Positions 20,651 through 32,220 of a stretch of DNA of 64,000 nucleotides are shown in pieces. Position numbers and translations under genes: made by a program. Every line of letters begins with the position of its first letter. The stretch's first letter is position 1. The notes under the pieces are model-generated. The model was not told the DNA's origin. It made no database searches and saw nothing but the letters and a program-made list of their open reading frames with translations. Origin of the DNA: Sceloporus undulatus (taxonomy: Eukaryota; Chordata; Lepidosauria; Squamata; Phrynosomatidae); contig NC_056527.1 in NCBI RefSeq assembly GCF_019175285.1, positions 19,986,948 to 20,050,947 of the forward strand, read 5' to 3'.

Positions 20651-20862
20651 AGCTTTCAAATCACCAGTTGACTTATGGCTGCCCCATGAATTTCATAGGG
20701 TTTCCCTAGGTAGGCTTGGAGGCCACTGCCTTCCTCTGAAATATAGTCCACAGCATCTGATAGTCCTTGACAGTCTTCCATTCAAGTCACCAGCAGTGAC
20801 CCTGCTTAGCTTCCAAGAGGAGATTGGGATCTGTTGTCTTCAGAGTATTTAAGCCCTTCAAC
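20640..20862 (-). mobile_element. 5S-rRNA-derived SINE
   Basis: Plus-strand order: tail GTTGACTTATGGCTGCCCC, CATGAATTTCATAGGG, CACTGCCTTCCTCTGAAATA, then the inverse of the 5S head (CAGCATCTGATAGTCC, ACCCTGCTTAGCTTCC). Diverged but with the full layout. Confidence 0.8.
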
Positions 20863-23429
20863 AGGCTGTATAATAATTTTACCCTGCCTTCTATTTTGAG
20901 TCAACTACAGTATATTAGCCACAGATTTTTCTAGCTATTTATAGCTGTTGATTGTAATCAGCTCCTTAAGTAGCAGGTGTTATTGCTGCCTGCTTTTTAA
21001 TTGTTATTTGGTTTTTGAAGAGAGGTTTTTTAAATCCTTTGCACGGTACCTTTCAGCGTCATTTAAAAGTGGGTGAACTTGCATGGATGTTGATGTGACT
21101 TACATTTTGAAGAAGGGACATGCTGTTGTGGACATATGGATGCTCAGGGAAGACTAGACCTGCTTTTTTGTAAATTGTTTCTGCTTCCTGTTCTTACCGA
21201 ATGCATTTTAATTGTTTTTTAAATCATTTTGAAATTATTTCATATCAGACTGAAAATAAATGAGTCATACAAGCTGTCAAGCAGAAATATTCGGATGAAA
21301 TATCTGTGTGTGAAATTGATTTCCCTCAGTAAATGTGGAGAGAATGTTATTATGAAAACCATGAACTTGGCATTGTGTGATGTATTTATTTTTCTGTCAT
21401 GGTGACTAGAAATGTTGCTATTTCTTCTCCAGATTAATCTTGTGTCAGAAATTTTGATTTTAAGCACTTGGAGTAATGTAGTGGTTTTCTCTTGAATTTC
21501 TTTGTTAGAAAAGACCCTGGCCCAAAACAAGACTATAGGATATAGAAAAATCAGATTAAAAGGACAAAGTTGTTATGCCAGAGGAATACATTTTGTTCTC
21601 ATATGATATGTACCCAGAAATCTTGGATTTAACAGAAATATGCTTGAATATAAGCTTGTTCCTGAGATGCTGACAAGTGACACCATTACAGAAAACATCT
21701 ATTGTATTGAGGACAGTTGGCTGGCTTTTACTTCATCTGGTCATCAGTTGGTAAGGACGTATGGCAGTGGGGATCCAGATGTCCCCCAACAGAGCTTCAA
21801 TGACTAACTTTGTTTGTCTTATAACATCATTAATGTCTTCATTGCAGCTGTGAGGAATGATGTTTGCCAACACAGCAGTCTGCAATATAAGAATGAGACA
21901 AGTGTGTATGTGTTTTTGTGAGGGAGGTTTACATAAAAGAGTCCTAACTTGTTTTTTTAAAATACTGAACATAAGACCATGCTAAACCACATTTAACATT
22001 TTTTAAATTGAACCTTAAGTTCCTGGCTAATATTGCTGGTAAAACACTAATATTAGCCACTATGATTGGCTTTAAAGGGCTTTGATTTTAAATCAAGGAC
22101 TAAGTCGTAAAAGAAGTAAACAAGAAATATATGAGGTGATAGGGTTTGCTATGTTGGAACCATAGAATTTTTGAATGTGCTAAAGATGTTTTTGCTAAAG
22201 CTTTTCCTGCTTTGAAAATCAGAGGAATAGTTACAGATTTCAGATCTTGCTCACCCATCTTTGACCTGCATTGGTTTGGTGAAGTGTGTGGGTTTTAATG
22301 TCTTGGTATTGTGCTTTCATTGCCTCCTACATTCCATCTACAGTTTGAAAGTACAAATTAGTTTATAATGCAGCTTACTGTATCAAGCCTTCTTCTGATT
22401 CATGCAGAACAATCATGTGCATGCAGACTTAGAAATAAGCACGATTGAGTTAAATGGGACTTTATTCCAGTACTCAGACCTTTAGGATTACAGTTTAGAA
22501 TCCTCATAATATTGATGATGCATGGTTCTTCTTTTCCTGTCTGTCACCAGCCTGGTTTAGTTCTGCCTTTTGAACATTGGCTGTATATGTTTTCCAGAAA
22601 AAAGAGAGGATTTTGAGAAATGACATTTAAGAAATGTTTTTCATGACATCACACAGTAAGTTTTGTTAATTCTGAAAATTGGTCCATGCCTGCTGAATCA
22701 CATGCCAAGTGCTTCAGTGGCACAAGAGCAACGAGAAAGAGGCCTGCATGCAACAACTGAATCAAGATACAGTTAAATGAAATTTATTGACAAGATATTT
22801 TCCCAAATATCAGTGAAAAGTCAATATGCATGAAAAGTGTAAGAATACTAACAAGGAAGCTAAAATTAAGGGTACATTTCTGTTATGTATTAACTATGGC
22901 TGATTGTTCTTGGATAAATAAGGATTTGTAAATCTATTTCAAACTGTGATTTAAAACTTGCTTATGAATCTTGGCTTATTTGTAACTAGTGAACCATAGT
23001 TTGACTTAATATGTGATGGAAAGTTAGTATAATTGCAGCTTCCAGATTTTTTGGCTTGCATGAAGGGAGGAATGAAGTAGGAGTGTGCATTGTGTGCAGA
23101 TGCAACCAATATGTTGCAGGCACATATATTTTTCACTGCTCATCAAAGCAGTCCTTACTTAGAATATGTCTTTTGTTTAAAAAGAATAAAGGATCCTCCA
23201 GATTATGTAGGAAGATGGAACATAGGGAATTGCTTTATGCTGTCAGACCATTGGTCTTTCTAGCTAGAATTGTCTACATGCAGTGGCAGTGGCTCTATAG
23301 GTTTTTCTGGCAGGATTCTTTCCTGACCTTACTGGATATGTCAGGGATTGAACAGGGAAATTATAGTATTTCAGGTATGAAATATGGAGATTGCAGATAG
23401 GTTTGGTGTGACTTTTCTTTGGTGCTAAT
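20863..23429. other. Intron 1 stretch without a recognised feature
   Basis: About 2.6 kb of AT-rich intron. No repeat family or exon recognised. Confidence 0.4.
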
Positions 23430-23785
23430 GGTGGGATACAGACCGCCCAAAAAGGGCGGTCTCCTGGCGCCCTGGTTTGCTCCGCGGGGAAGCTGCAGCC
23501 TCCAGACCGCGGGGCTTCCCTGTGGAGCAAAAAGAACCCGCAAAAAGTGGGTTCTTCTTGCGGTGCGATTGTGATGCCGCAGTGCACCAATGGCGCACTC
23601 GTGGCATCACAATGATACTGGGACGTGCGGAGGCTAGGTGTCGGTCACGTCAAAATGGCGGCGCCCATGTGTACAGGGTGCCACCATTTTGACGCCCTCA
23701 TCACGTATGAGGGGCAAGGGGAGTCTGAAAGCACCGCCCCTCACACGTCATGACGGCGCCTCATAGCGCCCGTCTGGAACGGGCC
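23430..23785. mobile_element. GC-rich element made of hairpins in series (copy 1)
   Basis: The ends GGGATACAGACCGCCC and the inverse of CGCCCGTCTGGAACGGGCC resemble each other. Between them lie five inverted repeats one after another: 23441-23461 (GACCGCCC stem), 23479-23528 (GCTCCGCGGGGAAGC stem), 23532-23556 (AAGAACCC stem), 23568-23613 (ATTGTGATGCC stem) and 23649-23693 (GTCAAAATGGCGGC stem). No coding sequence. Sister copies at 34771 and 43319. CpG-rich against an AT-rich intron. Confidence 0.65.
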
Positions 23786-24904
23786 AGTGTTTCTTATAAT
23801 AGGACAGACATGTTTTGTTTTATTTATGTAGTTTGGTTTGTTTGTTTTAAATTCCTTCTTCATTTGCAAAGTACTGTATAGTCGCAATCCACCAACGTTA
23901 TCTGAATGGTATTGTGATGGTTCTTGGAACTTTCCCTCTCAACACTAGCGTTTTCTCCCCATACTACTGGATCACAGCTTGCATTTAAAATGTAAGGATA
24001 CCTCCAATTAATAGAATAATTTTCAGCATAAGAGGTTATGCCCAAAAGCAGCTGGTGACAAAAGGACCAGGTGCAGATAGATTTATAAATCAAGTGTGTA
24101 TTTTGGAGGTGGATATCTTTTGGTTATTCTCCATCATGTTAATCTATGCATTTCCATCCTTCAACAGCAAGGCCTATCTGTATAGAATTAGCTTGGTGTG
24201 CTTATCTTTTCTTGACAGACTGAACACTACCAATTAATTCTCTGCTTCTAATATTATTCTGTTCAAATAGAATACCTATTTAAGATATGGAAATGAGCTT
24301 TTAAAGATAGTGGAGATTGCATGCTCCTTCCATCCTCATTCTTCATGCTTCATTCCATTTCGAGGTTAAGAGAGTTGTTTTATTCAAAGTAGGAAGCTGT
24401 CTTTGAACTAGGTTTGTAGTTCAGTCTGAACCAAACCATTATAGCTCAATATTAGTTTACACTTCCTGTTAAATAAAACTATGCATTACTATTATAATTC
24501 ATCAAAAAAGAAATATGTTACCATACAAGTTTTTCAATCTATAAAATGGCTACTTAACGCCTATCCTTTTTTAATTCAAGACTCACATAGGAAGAAAATA
24601 TTAAAATGCTCTAGAGCAGAGCTACTCAAAGTGATGGTTCATGAACTGGTGCTGGTCCCTGAGCCATTGGCTGGTGGTCTCTGATGAGTTTCTAGGAAAG
24701 AAAAAATCAGTTGTAGCATCAATATGGAGCTGGCACAATGAAAAAAGGGGTGGGGGGGGTGGGACTCCCTCCCCCAGAGGCACTGATATATACAATGTTG
24801 TTTTTCAGGTGAAAACATAAAAACAGCCTTTTAATTTGTGCCAGCAATGTAATGAGAACCACACATTTATTTATCTCTCTTTGGTCCAAAACACAGTTCA
24901 GGAA
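23786..24904. other. Intron 1 stretch, mostly unrecognised
   Basis: Around 24613-24680, GAGCTACTCAAAGTGATGG and CTGGTGGTCTCTGATGAG look like one end of a hAT element, too short to call firmly. The rest is unrecognised AT-rich intron. Confidence 0.4.
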
Positions 24905-25098
24905 CAATCCAGTCTGAGATTGCTTTAACTGCTCTAGCTCAATGCTACAGAGTTCTGGTAACTGTAGTTTTGTGAGACATTTAGCCTTCTCTATCAGAGA
25001 GCTCTGGTGCTACAATACATCACAATTCCCAGGATTCCCTAGCATTGAACCAGGGCAGTTAAAGCAGTCTCAAACTGGATCATTTCTGCAGTGTGTTT
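24905..25098. mobile_element. Foldback hAT-like MITE
   Basis: CAGTCTGAGATTGCTTTAAC with CTCAATGCTACAGAGTTCTG at the left is inverse to ACAATTCCCAGGATTCC, GGGCAGTTAAAGCAGTCTC at the right. Related to the copies inside 47385-47720, which share the AGACTGCTTTA...TCTCAAACTGG ends. Confidence 0.7.
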
Positions 25099-27631
25099 TG
25101 GTCCTGTGAGTTTAGTTGAGTGGATTGTGTGTGTAAGTGAACAAAGCCAAAGGTGATGTGGTAAGAGAGAAGCAGATAAAGGACTGGTCTAGAACACCAG
25201 TAACAATGCCATAATTCACTGCAGGCAGAAGCAGTGGCAGTCAGAAAAATCAAATGGTGAAAGAGATCCCAAGGAATCCCAGTGTGGTTTGGTGTCTGGG
25301 GCAGTGACTTCACTTTGCATTGTGGCAGGGCTGGCTCTGTGTTGCATAGCTTGGAAGCTGGGTACATAAAGGAATGCATCCTTTCGTGTTTGTTTGTCCA
25401 GGCACTGCAGTAATCTTTTCAGCCCCCATCCAAATGTCTTAGGTGAGCTGGGCCTTCGTGGGTCTGACTCCTCCTATGAAACGTGTTTTCCAAAACGACT
25501 GGCCTCGTGCCTCCATTCACATATTTTTGAAGATCATTCTCTTTTCTGGGGATTTTGTTACTTGAGTTCTATATACTGTAGTTTATTAATTCTCAGACTG
25601 TCAGGCCCCTGAAGCAATGAGTCTTTAAAAACAAATCTAAGCAACACAATATTTTAAAATCCAATTTGGATACAGTTAAATGGTCGAAAAGCTAACTCTG
25701 ATATTAGAGAACAAAGGCCATACAAAACAAAGTTATCTTGACCGCTTACAAGAAGCTGAAAAAATATAGATCCAGTTTGATTTCTCTTGGGAGAGAGCTC
25801 CATAACCAAGGTTCTGCTGGAGAGCCCTGCCTCTTGTCTTCACTAATATCTAGTTTTATTGTGGCTTTCATTCTACTGAATGATTTCTTTATTGCTGTTC
25901 TTATTCCTCTCTATGACCCTGATCTAGTTACTTGTCCTAACTAGATTATTTCATTTGAATCAGTGGAATTTATGTAAGTGTTGACACTAAACAGATTCTA
26001 ATAATTGGGACTAGCAATTGGATTTAGGGCTATCATTCTATTATAAACTAACTTGGTAATTATTACAATGAATAGTGGTATAGAAAACTAAAGGATATAA
26101 AAACACAAAATGCATCTACCTTGCTGAAGTAAACCAGATTGGTTGGTGTATGAGTGAAGAGACACGCTAGGAGATTTACTGCTTTAAGGTCAAAAGAAAG
26201 GTGCTATAAATAAATGAGAATTCTGGAAGTTGATAAGATCTAAATGTCAGATTCTGTTCTATTAATTTGTGTAAAGTCCTCCAGCTGGTGACTGGTTGGT
26301 TTATATATAACACCTCTGATCTCTCTAATCCTTGTTAAAACAGTTTAGATCATTGTAGTTTTGAGAACTTGTTTCTATATATGATCACATCATAGATCTA
26401 GATTCACTTCTGTCTTGTTAAAACTCTTTCCTGGATGAATAAGCATGGTTCAAGAGAGTCAAATTATCCTAAGAAGTCAGAATAATGTTTAACATACAAT
26501 CAGTTAATAGAATTCCATTACATTTGCTAATGATTTCTGATAAATTAACTTGAAGGAAGATGTGAAATTATAGTAGAACAACTGGTTATAATTAAGATAC
26601 GGTATTCTGAAGGGACCTGTGGGATCAATGACTGCTTGTGCATGTATTCACCTTGAAAAATGGTTGGGGAAAACATTCCTGTGGTCACTCCACAAGGCAT
26701 CCTTGTTTTATGAACAGAAGACAGAAAGCAAAATAAACAAAATAATTCCTCCCCTCCCCCCCGATTTAATAATACCTGTGCTAAATAAATCCTCTGCGTA
26801 AGCAAGAGATTGTCTTGAGATAAAAAAAGACATGATCCACTTTGCTAAGTAACTGAAACAATAGGCTTAGCCTTTTGCTCTTTGCCTGTTGCTGACAAAC
26901 ATGCACATCCAGGAGAGTTGTTTAATTTATTATTTTAGACCTATAAAATGAAGAAAAATAGCAGCCCTATGTATGTCTTTGGCAGAAGATATATTAATTT
27001 CCTGGAATTACTATTCTCAAACAAAGTATATGCCGTAAGAGAAGATCCAGTAGTTCAGGAACATTTACTAAATGGTTAGGATGTTTCTTGTACTGGATGG
27101 TAATTAGTAATATGTTGTGTGTGTTTTTCCCATGGAAATGCATATTTATTATCTTTAATATCCTGCCAACTGAATGCAAATTCTTCTAATGCGTTTTACA
27201 GGTAGGATGAAAATTATAGTAAAAGCCTCAAAATGCAACAGTGAGGATGACGGTAGATTACAGGGATACACTACTGAGTTGTCATGTATTAAATATTTAC
27301 AAATACTCAGTAAAATAATTTTGAAACCCTCCCCCTCATCAAATGTTTCAGTTCAGTTACTTTTGGTTACTGGGATAGACTTTGTTCTGTTTGTTAAATC
27401 TATGTCAAACATGCAAAATAAAGTTACTTTTGATTTTTGGGTAGTGGGAAAGCTTCCTATTCATAATTTTCTCTAAAACACACATCACTGATTATAATTG
27501 TGGGGACTGCTGCAAAAGATATAGGTGAATGATTTTGTTAATTTATTTGAAATCTGGGACGTTTCAACAAATATTTTCTAGTCAAAACTTTATTAGGTGA
27601 TAACTTGGTAATATATGTGTTTCCCTTGCAG
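25099..27631. other. 3' part of intron 1 without a recognised repeat
   Basis: About 2.5 kb, AT-rich and repeat-poor, ending in the acceptor TTTCCCTTGCAG at 27620-27631. Nothing else recognised. Being next to a coding exon it may hold conserved regulatory DNA, but nothing in the sequence alone shows it. Confidence 0.45.
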
Positions 27632-28378
27632 CTTGCTGAGATACAGGAGGAAGAAAAACCATAATGTGGCTAACTATTCACCTGGAAAGGTGAACATAAT
27701 TTTAAAGAGAAATGGCTGACAAGAGTGGAAAAAATTCTTTCAGGTCCATTATACATTGAAGTGGAATATGACTATGAGTATGAAGCAAAAGACAAAAGGA
27801 TTGTGATAAAACAAGGAGAGAGATATATCTTAGTGAAGAAGACTAATGATGACTGGTGGCAGGTGAAAAAGGATGAAAATTCCAAGCCTTTCTATGTGCC
27901 AGCACAGTATGTCAAAGAAGTAACCCGGAAAGCACTAATGCCACCTATTAAACAAACAAGTGTGCTACCAAATAGCTCCCTGAAACTTATGCATGGTTTG
28001 CAGAGGTCAACAGAAAATGTGAACAAGTCTTCAGAGCTTTCTAGTTTTGGAAAATCTTCTCCGGTACAAATGTCGGGACTAATCCGGGATGCCAATCAGA
28101 ATCTGGGACCAAACAGTAGCCCAGGTCAGAATACTGGTCTGAGCCTGGACCTTGCACAGAATAATGAGAAATTTAATGAATTCCAGTTTCCTAAAGTTTC
28201 CAATCAGAACAAGACCTTCTCTGTGTCTCACTTCCCTTGTTCTGAATATATGGAAATAGAAAAGACTAGCTTCTTGCAAGAGCTATCCTGTGACTCTACT
28301 GGAGAAAGCTCAGAAAAAATCCACCAGGATTCAGAATCTGGAGATGAACTCAGCAGCAGTTCCACTGAACAAACACAG
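27632..28378 (+). CDS. ARHGAP12: ARHGAP12, first coding exon: SH3 domain (start ATG 27712; apparent 1-base frameshift)
   Basis: Encodes the N-terminus of Rho GTPase-activating protein 12, a cytosolic and junction-associated RhoGAP that in mammals turns off Rac1/Cdc42-type GTPases. The exon lies between an acceptor (AG 27630-27631) and a donor (GTAAGA, 28379). The 5' UTR part is 27632-27711. ATG 27712 reads MADKSGK, matching the family N-terminus from memory. The SH3 domain follows at about residues 14-70: IEVEYDYEYEAKDK (ALYDY-like), TNDDWWQVK, and FYVPAQYVKEV. Next is a Ser/Asn-rich linker ending SESGDELSSSSTEQ. Odd point: the SH3 frame is one base off the ATG. With six As at 27729-27734 the ATG frame stops after 15 codons at 27757-27759; with five As it runs open. 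The length from the ATG is 667, that is 222 codons plus one base. The next in-frame Met is past the SH3. Assembly error is the simplest explanation. Ends in phase 0. Confidence 0.93.
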
Positions 28379-28474
28379 GTAAGATGAGATGCATTGCTGT
28401 ATGTCTTCTTTCCCCTTACATGAGAAAATGGACTTTGAAATGGCATTCCAGTAATAACTTGCTATGTATACACA

Positions 28475-28980
28475 TACTGTATATATTCATGTATAAGTCT
28501 GGAAATTTTAGTTAAAAAATTGACCTAAAAAAACTTAGATTGACTTACCTACGGGTCAGTGTAAATATTGTACTTTAACCCTTTGTCAAAAAACGAACCA
28601 TCCACTTTTCTAAGTTCAATGGCAAAAGACAAGAACTTAGTCCATCCCAGGAGAACCTAAGAGAAACACTGTCCTTCTCTACTCTCTCGGTTGTGGAGTC
28701 ACTTCTGTCCTTTTTGAATGGCTAAGTGGGAAAATAGCAGTGATAGTTCCCTCTTCATTCACCCAGCCTTTAGGGGAGCACAAATAGATATGCTTGCCAA
28801 AATGTTGTAAGGTCTTTGGCATTCTTTTCCTTTCTTTTTTCATCCTTTGCATCCTTTGTTACATGACCCTAAGTTTTATCCTTGACTTATCCATGAGTCA
28901 TATCAAAATTTGTAATTTTGGCCACAAAACCTGCCCTCATTTTATACATGAGGCCGACATATAGTTGAGTATGTACGATA
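28475..28980. mobile_element. DNA element with terminal inverted repeats just after exon 2
   Basis: TACTGTATATATTCATGTAT with AAGTCTGGAAATTTTAG at the left is inverse to CTCATTTTATACATGAGG and CATATAGTTGAGTATG at the right. Further pairing parts are TTGACTTACCTACGGGTCA and GACTTATCCATGAGTCAT. About 500 bp, no coding frame. A partial relative lies at 57535-57645. Family not assigned. Confidence 0.6.
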
Positions 28981-29507
28981 GTACTCACTGCTTAATTTAT
29001 ATATCAAATGTAAAGACCAATGAGGTAGAATTGTGTCACTTTGTCTGAGCCTTTTCTCCTAACATGGGTTATGAGAGTGAGTGTTGCTGTTTTTTGTTTT
29101 GATTTTCTTGTTTCTCTGTTTTTCCTACAATGGTTGTATTGATTTGCTGTTGGTCATAAATTTAAAAAAACCTACAACATTAATAAGTTACAATGTTACT
29201 GTTGGCTTGTAGTGATTTTGGATATATTTTCTTTGTAATATTTGGAGTTTGTAGTTGGCTTGTATTTTGCAATTATCTTCTGAGTTATAGTTTTAAGGAC
29301 ATTAACATTTCTTAAAAGTATGTAATGCTGGACAGACATATTTTCCTTGTATCTTAAAATTTCCAGTAAGTTTATTTTAAACTTTCAGAATTTTGAAATT
29401 GTCAATACAGAATGGATGGTATTGATACTGTGTAGAATTTCCTAATGGACAGTGTTGGGACACTTGGTAGATAGACCACTTGGGTTTTATTTTGTTCTTA
29501 TTTCCAA
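28981..29507. other. Intron 2 stretch without a recognised feature
   Basis: T-rich intron; nothing recognised. Confidence 0.4.
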
Positions 29508-29692
29508 GGGTGTAGCCACAGTGCACAATTAAAGCACTTTGACACCATGTTAACTGCCACGACTCTATCCTACAGACTCCTGGAATTTGTAGTTTAGTGA
29601 GGCACCAGAGCTTTCTGACTGACCAGGCTGAATACCTGGCAGTCATGGCAGTTAAAGTGGTGTCAAACTGCTTTAATTCTGTAGTGTTGTTA
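29508..29692. mobile_element. Foldback hAT-like MITE
   Basis: AAGCACTTTGACACCATGTT and AACTGCCACGACTC at the left are inverse to GTCATGGCAGTTAAAGTGG and TGTCAAACTGCTTTAATTC at the right. Same family as 15238. Confidence 0.75.
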
Positions 29693-31869
29693 CCCAAAGA
29701 AAGTTGTGGGAGGAACTGGAGGGGGAAGTCTGAATCAGCTATCAGCGTTACTTCAAACGTTGAGGAAGTGAGCTTTGCAAGAGGCTGATAACCTTAAGAC
29801 CATTTGCACATGTGTATATTTGTAATAACTGAGGAGAATTCTAGGTTTGGGTGAATTAAGAGTGATTTATTAGAAAAATGCAGTCACACACAGATGATAG
29901 CAATTCATACAGACACAGCATTCAGAACTAGCCAAACATGAGGTTTGGAAAGTGGATAACCAAATTGGAGGAGTGTAAGGAGGGCAATATTTACGTGTCT
30001 GAAGAGTAGACTATGGAAAACAAGAATGGCTCAAAGTGGAGTCTGAAGGCAACATACATGGAACTCAGCCTGGGACAACTGTATGGGTACAGTGTGTGCA
30101 AAGACTAGGTTTGGTGCAATGAAACCTCCTTTGACTCTTGGTGCAAGAGGAAATGCAGAGGGCTTGGTGGAAGGAGGGAGCAATTAGTACACACCTTTAG
30201 ATTTGATTGATTACCTGGATCATCCAGTTCACATGCCTCTGGTCTTTGTTCCTTTTCTCCTTGAAACCTGACCTAGTGTTCCTAAAGTTCATTTAGGATG
30301 CTAGCTCCAGATGTGAAATACAAAAATATGGGGACCAAATCAAGCGTGGAATATACAGGGTGTGCTAACAGTGTGGATATGCCCCAAGGTTTCTATAGTG
30401 ATAGTTCATGACTACTTACATGCAGGAGTATCTTCTGATCTGTGATACAGATGCATGTAATGGACATGATCTGTTTTGTTTTCCCCCTTGATATTGATGT
30501 ACCACAGCCCTTAGGTTTATTTAATTAATAAGGAGCTGCTTGATGAGATATATAGCAAATAACGATCCCTAAAATAAAGGATCATGTGAGAGATCTCAAA
30601 TACTGGCTTCCTACAATTTCTTACTACTGAAATTACAACACAGCTGTGCATAGCTTTGGTATATGCATGTTCCAAGACCTGGGTTTTCTGATGTAATGGT
30701 GCAGCAGGTGTCACTTATATGAGAGAGTTGGTGGACAGGAGGATTGGGTGCTCTCCTGCTGATTTTCCCTTTAAATGCACCCCTGAAGTCTATCCCCCCT
30801 CCATTGTACTACTTTCGTCCTTGGAATTAGGCTTGTGAAAGAAAGAGCTACAAATGGACAAGATGGTTATTTGCATTGGAAGAGTAGATATGAGAAAGGT
30901 CAGGTACTTGTTCTGCAAATGTCCATATCCTTCATTATCCTGTTGATGTAGGCATGTAACTTAAAAAAGAGGAAGGAATGGGGAGGGGGAAAAAGGAAAA
31001 TATGGCAGCACCTTTCAAACTAATTGATTTTTATTTTTGCACAAGCTTTCATGGTTATAAACACACTTCTTTGAATGCAGTACAGAATGAACTGGAACTC
31101 TTGTTTACCTTGTACAATTCTTCTTTTACATTAGAGCCTTTGTTGAAGATAAAACAGGTTTTAGCATCTTACATATTTGATGTTGTGACTCAAAAATAGG
31201 TTTTCTAATGTGTAGTTTTGTTCTTCTGTATTCAAGATGACATACTTTTCTGCTGTGGTGGGATATTTATAGTGTCCCTTTTTCTTTGCTAAATGCAGTA
31301 GGATATTAAAGAGCCTAAATAGTGATTCTATAGCCTATTATTCTCAGCAAAATGAATACAATTATTATGGGAAATAGTTTAAGATCAGGAAATTAAATCA
31401 AGCCAGAATGATACTGAGCCTCTTCCCTGAACAAAGCAAGAAACATTTTCTGAACGTCTCTTAGCTTGGAATAGAATCAACAGCAGAACAGAAGTTTATT
31501 TTACTAAGAAATAAATAAATAATGAAACTTGTTCCCCCTAGTTTAAAGAGGCCTAGAGATTTGGGCATCATCTAGATTCACTGGTACTAACCCAACACTT
31601 TCTATAAATCTTTCAGTAATGGCCATTGTTTGGTAGAAATCAGCTGTTCAGAAATTAAGGGCTTAGCAAGATGCTCTTATGGCTGTTTGCTGCCAGAACA
31701 CAAAGTTCCAAGTTGAATATTCTTACCTTGAAACTGAACACTGTGCTTTTTTCTCACTGTGAACAGTACAGTAAATTTCAGGTTTTAATCCTCTTTTAGG
31801 TGGGTTTGAATTATATACTTTTCTAGCACACATGAAATGCCAGTTACATTATAAAGTAAAGTTAAAAAG
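29693..31869. other. Intron 2 stretch without a recognised feature
   Basis: About 2.2 kb; no repeat family, exon or RNA gene recognised. Confidence 0.4.
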
Positions 31870-32220
31870 AGCCCTCTCTCCAGTCCATCTGGAGAGGTCC
31901 AGGCCTCAGAGGGAGAGAAAGGCCAGCCAGCTCCATCAACCCTAGCCTAAAGTAAGAAGACAAGCTCTTCCTCCATGCCATCTGACATCATCTGGCATCA
32001 GGGGAGCGAAAGCAGGCCCGGCTCCATCAGGTAAGTAAGAAGAGCTGTCCCTCCAGTCCATCTGCCATGGCACAGGCCTCAGAGGGAGAGAAGAATTGCT
32101 GGACCTGGTCCCCTTCACCACTGCCATTCCCTTCTCCTTTTGTGTCATGTCTTTTTACATTATATGCTGCTCATGGCTGAAGAGCAGGGTATAAATACAG
32201 CAAATAAATAAATAAATATT
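31870..32220 (+). mobile_element. L2-tail element with an internal repeat block (copy 1)
   Basis: The motif CTCCAGTCCATCTG...CAGGCCTCAGAGGGAGAGAA occurs at 31878-31921 and again at 32050-32094. CCATTCCCTTCTCCTTTTG and TGTCATGTCTTTTTACATTA follow, matching the L2 3' UTR at 42048-42082. The end is GGTATAAATACAGC plus (AAAT)n. It looks like a short retroposon made of a variable repeat block and an L2 tail. Antisense relatives lie at 49706 and 60536. Confidence 0.6.
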
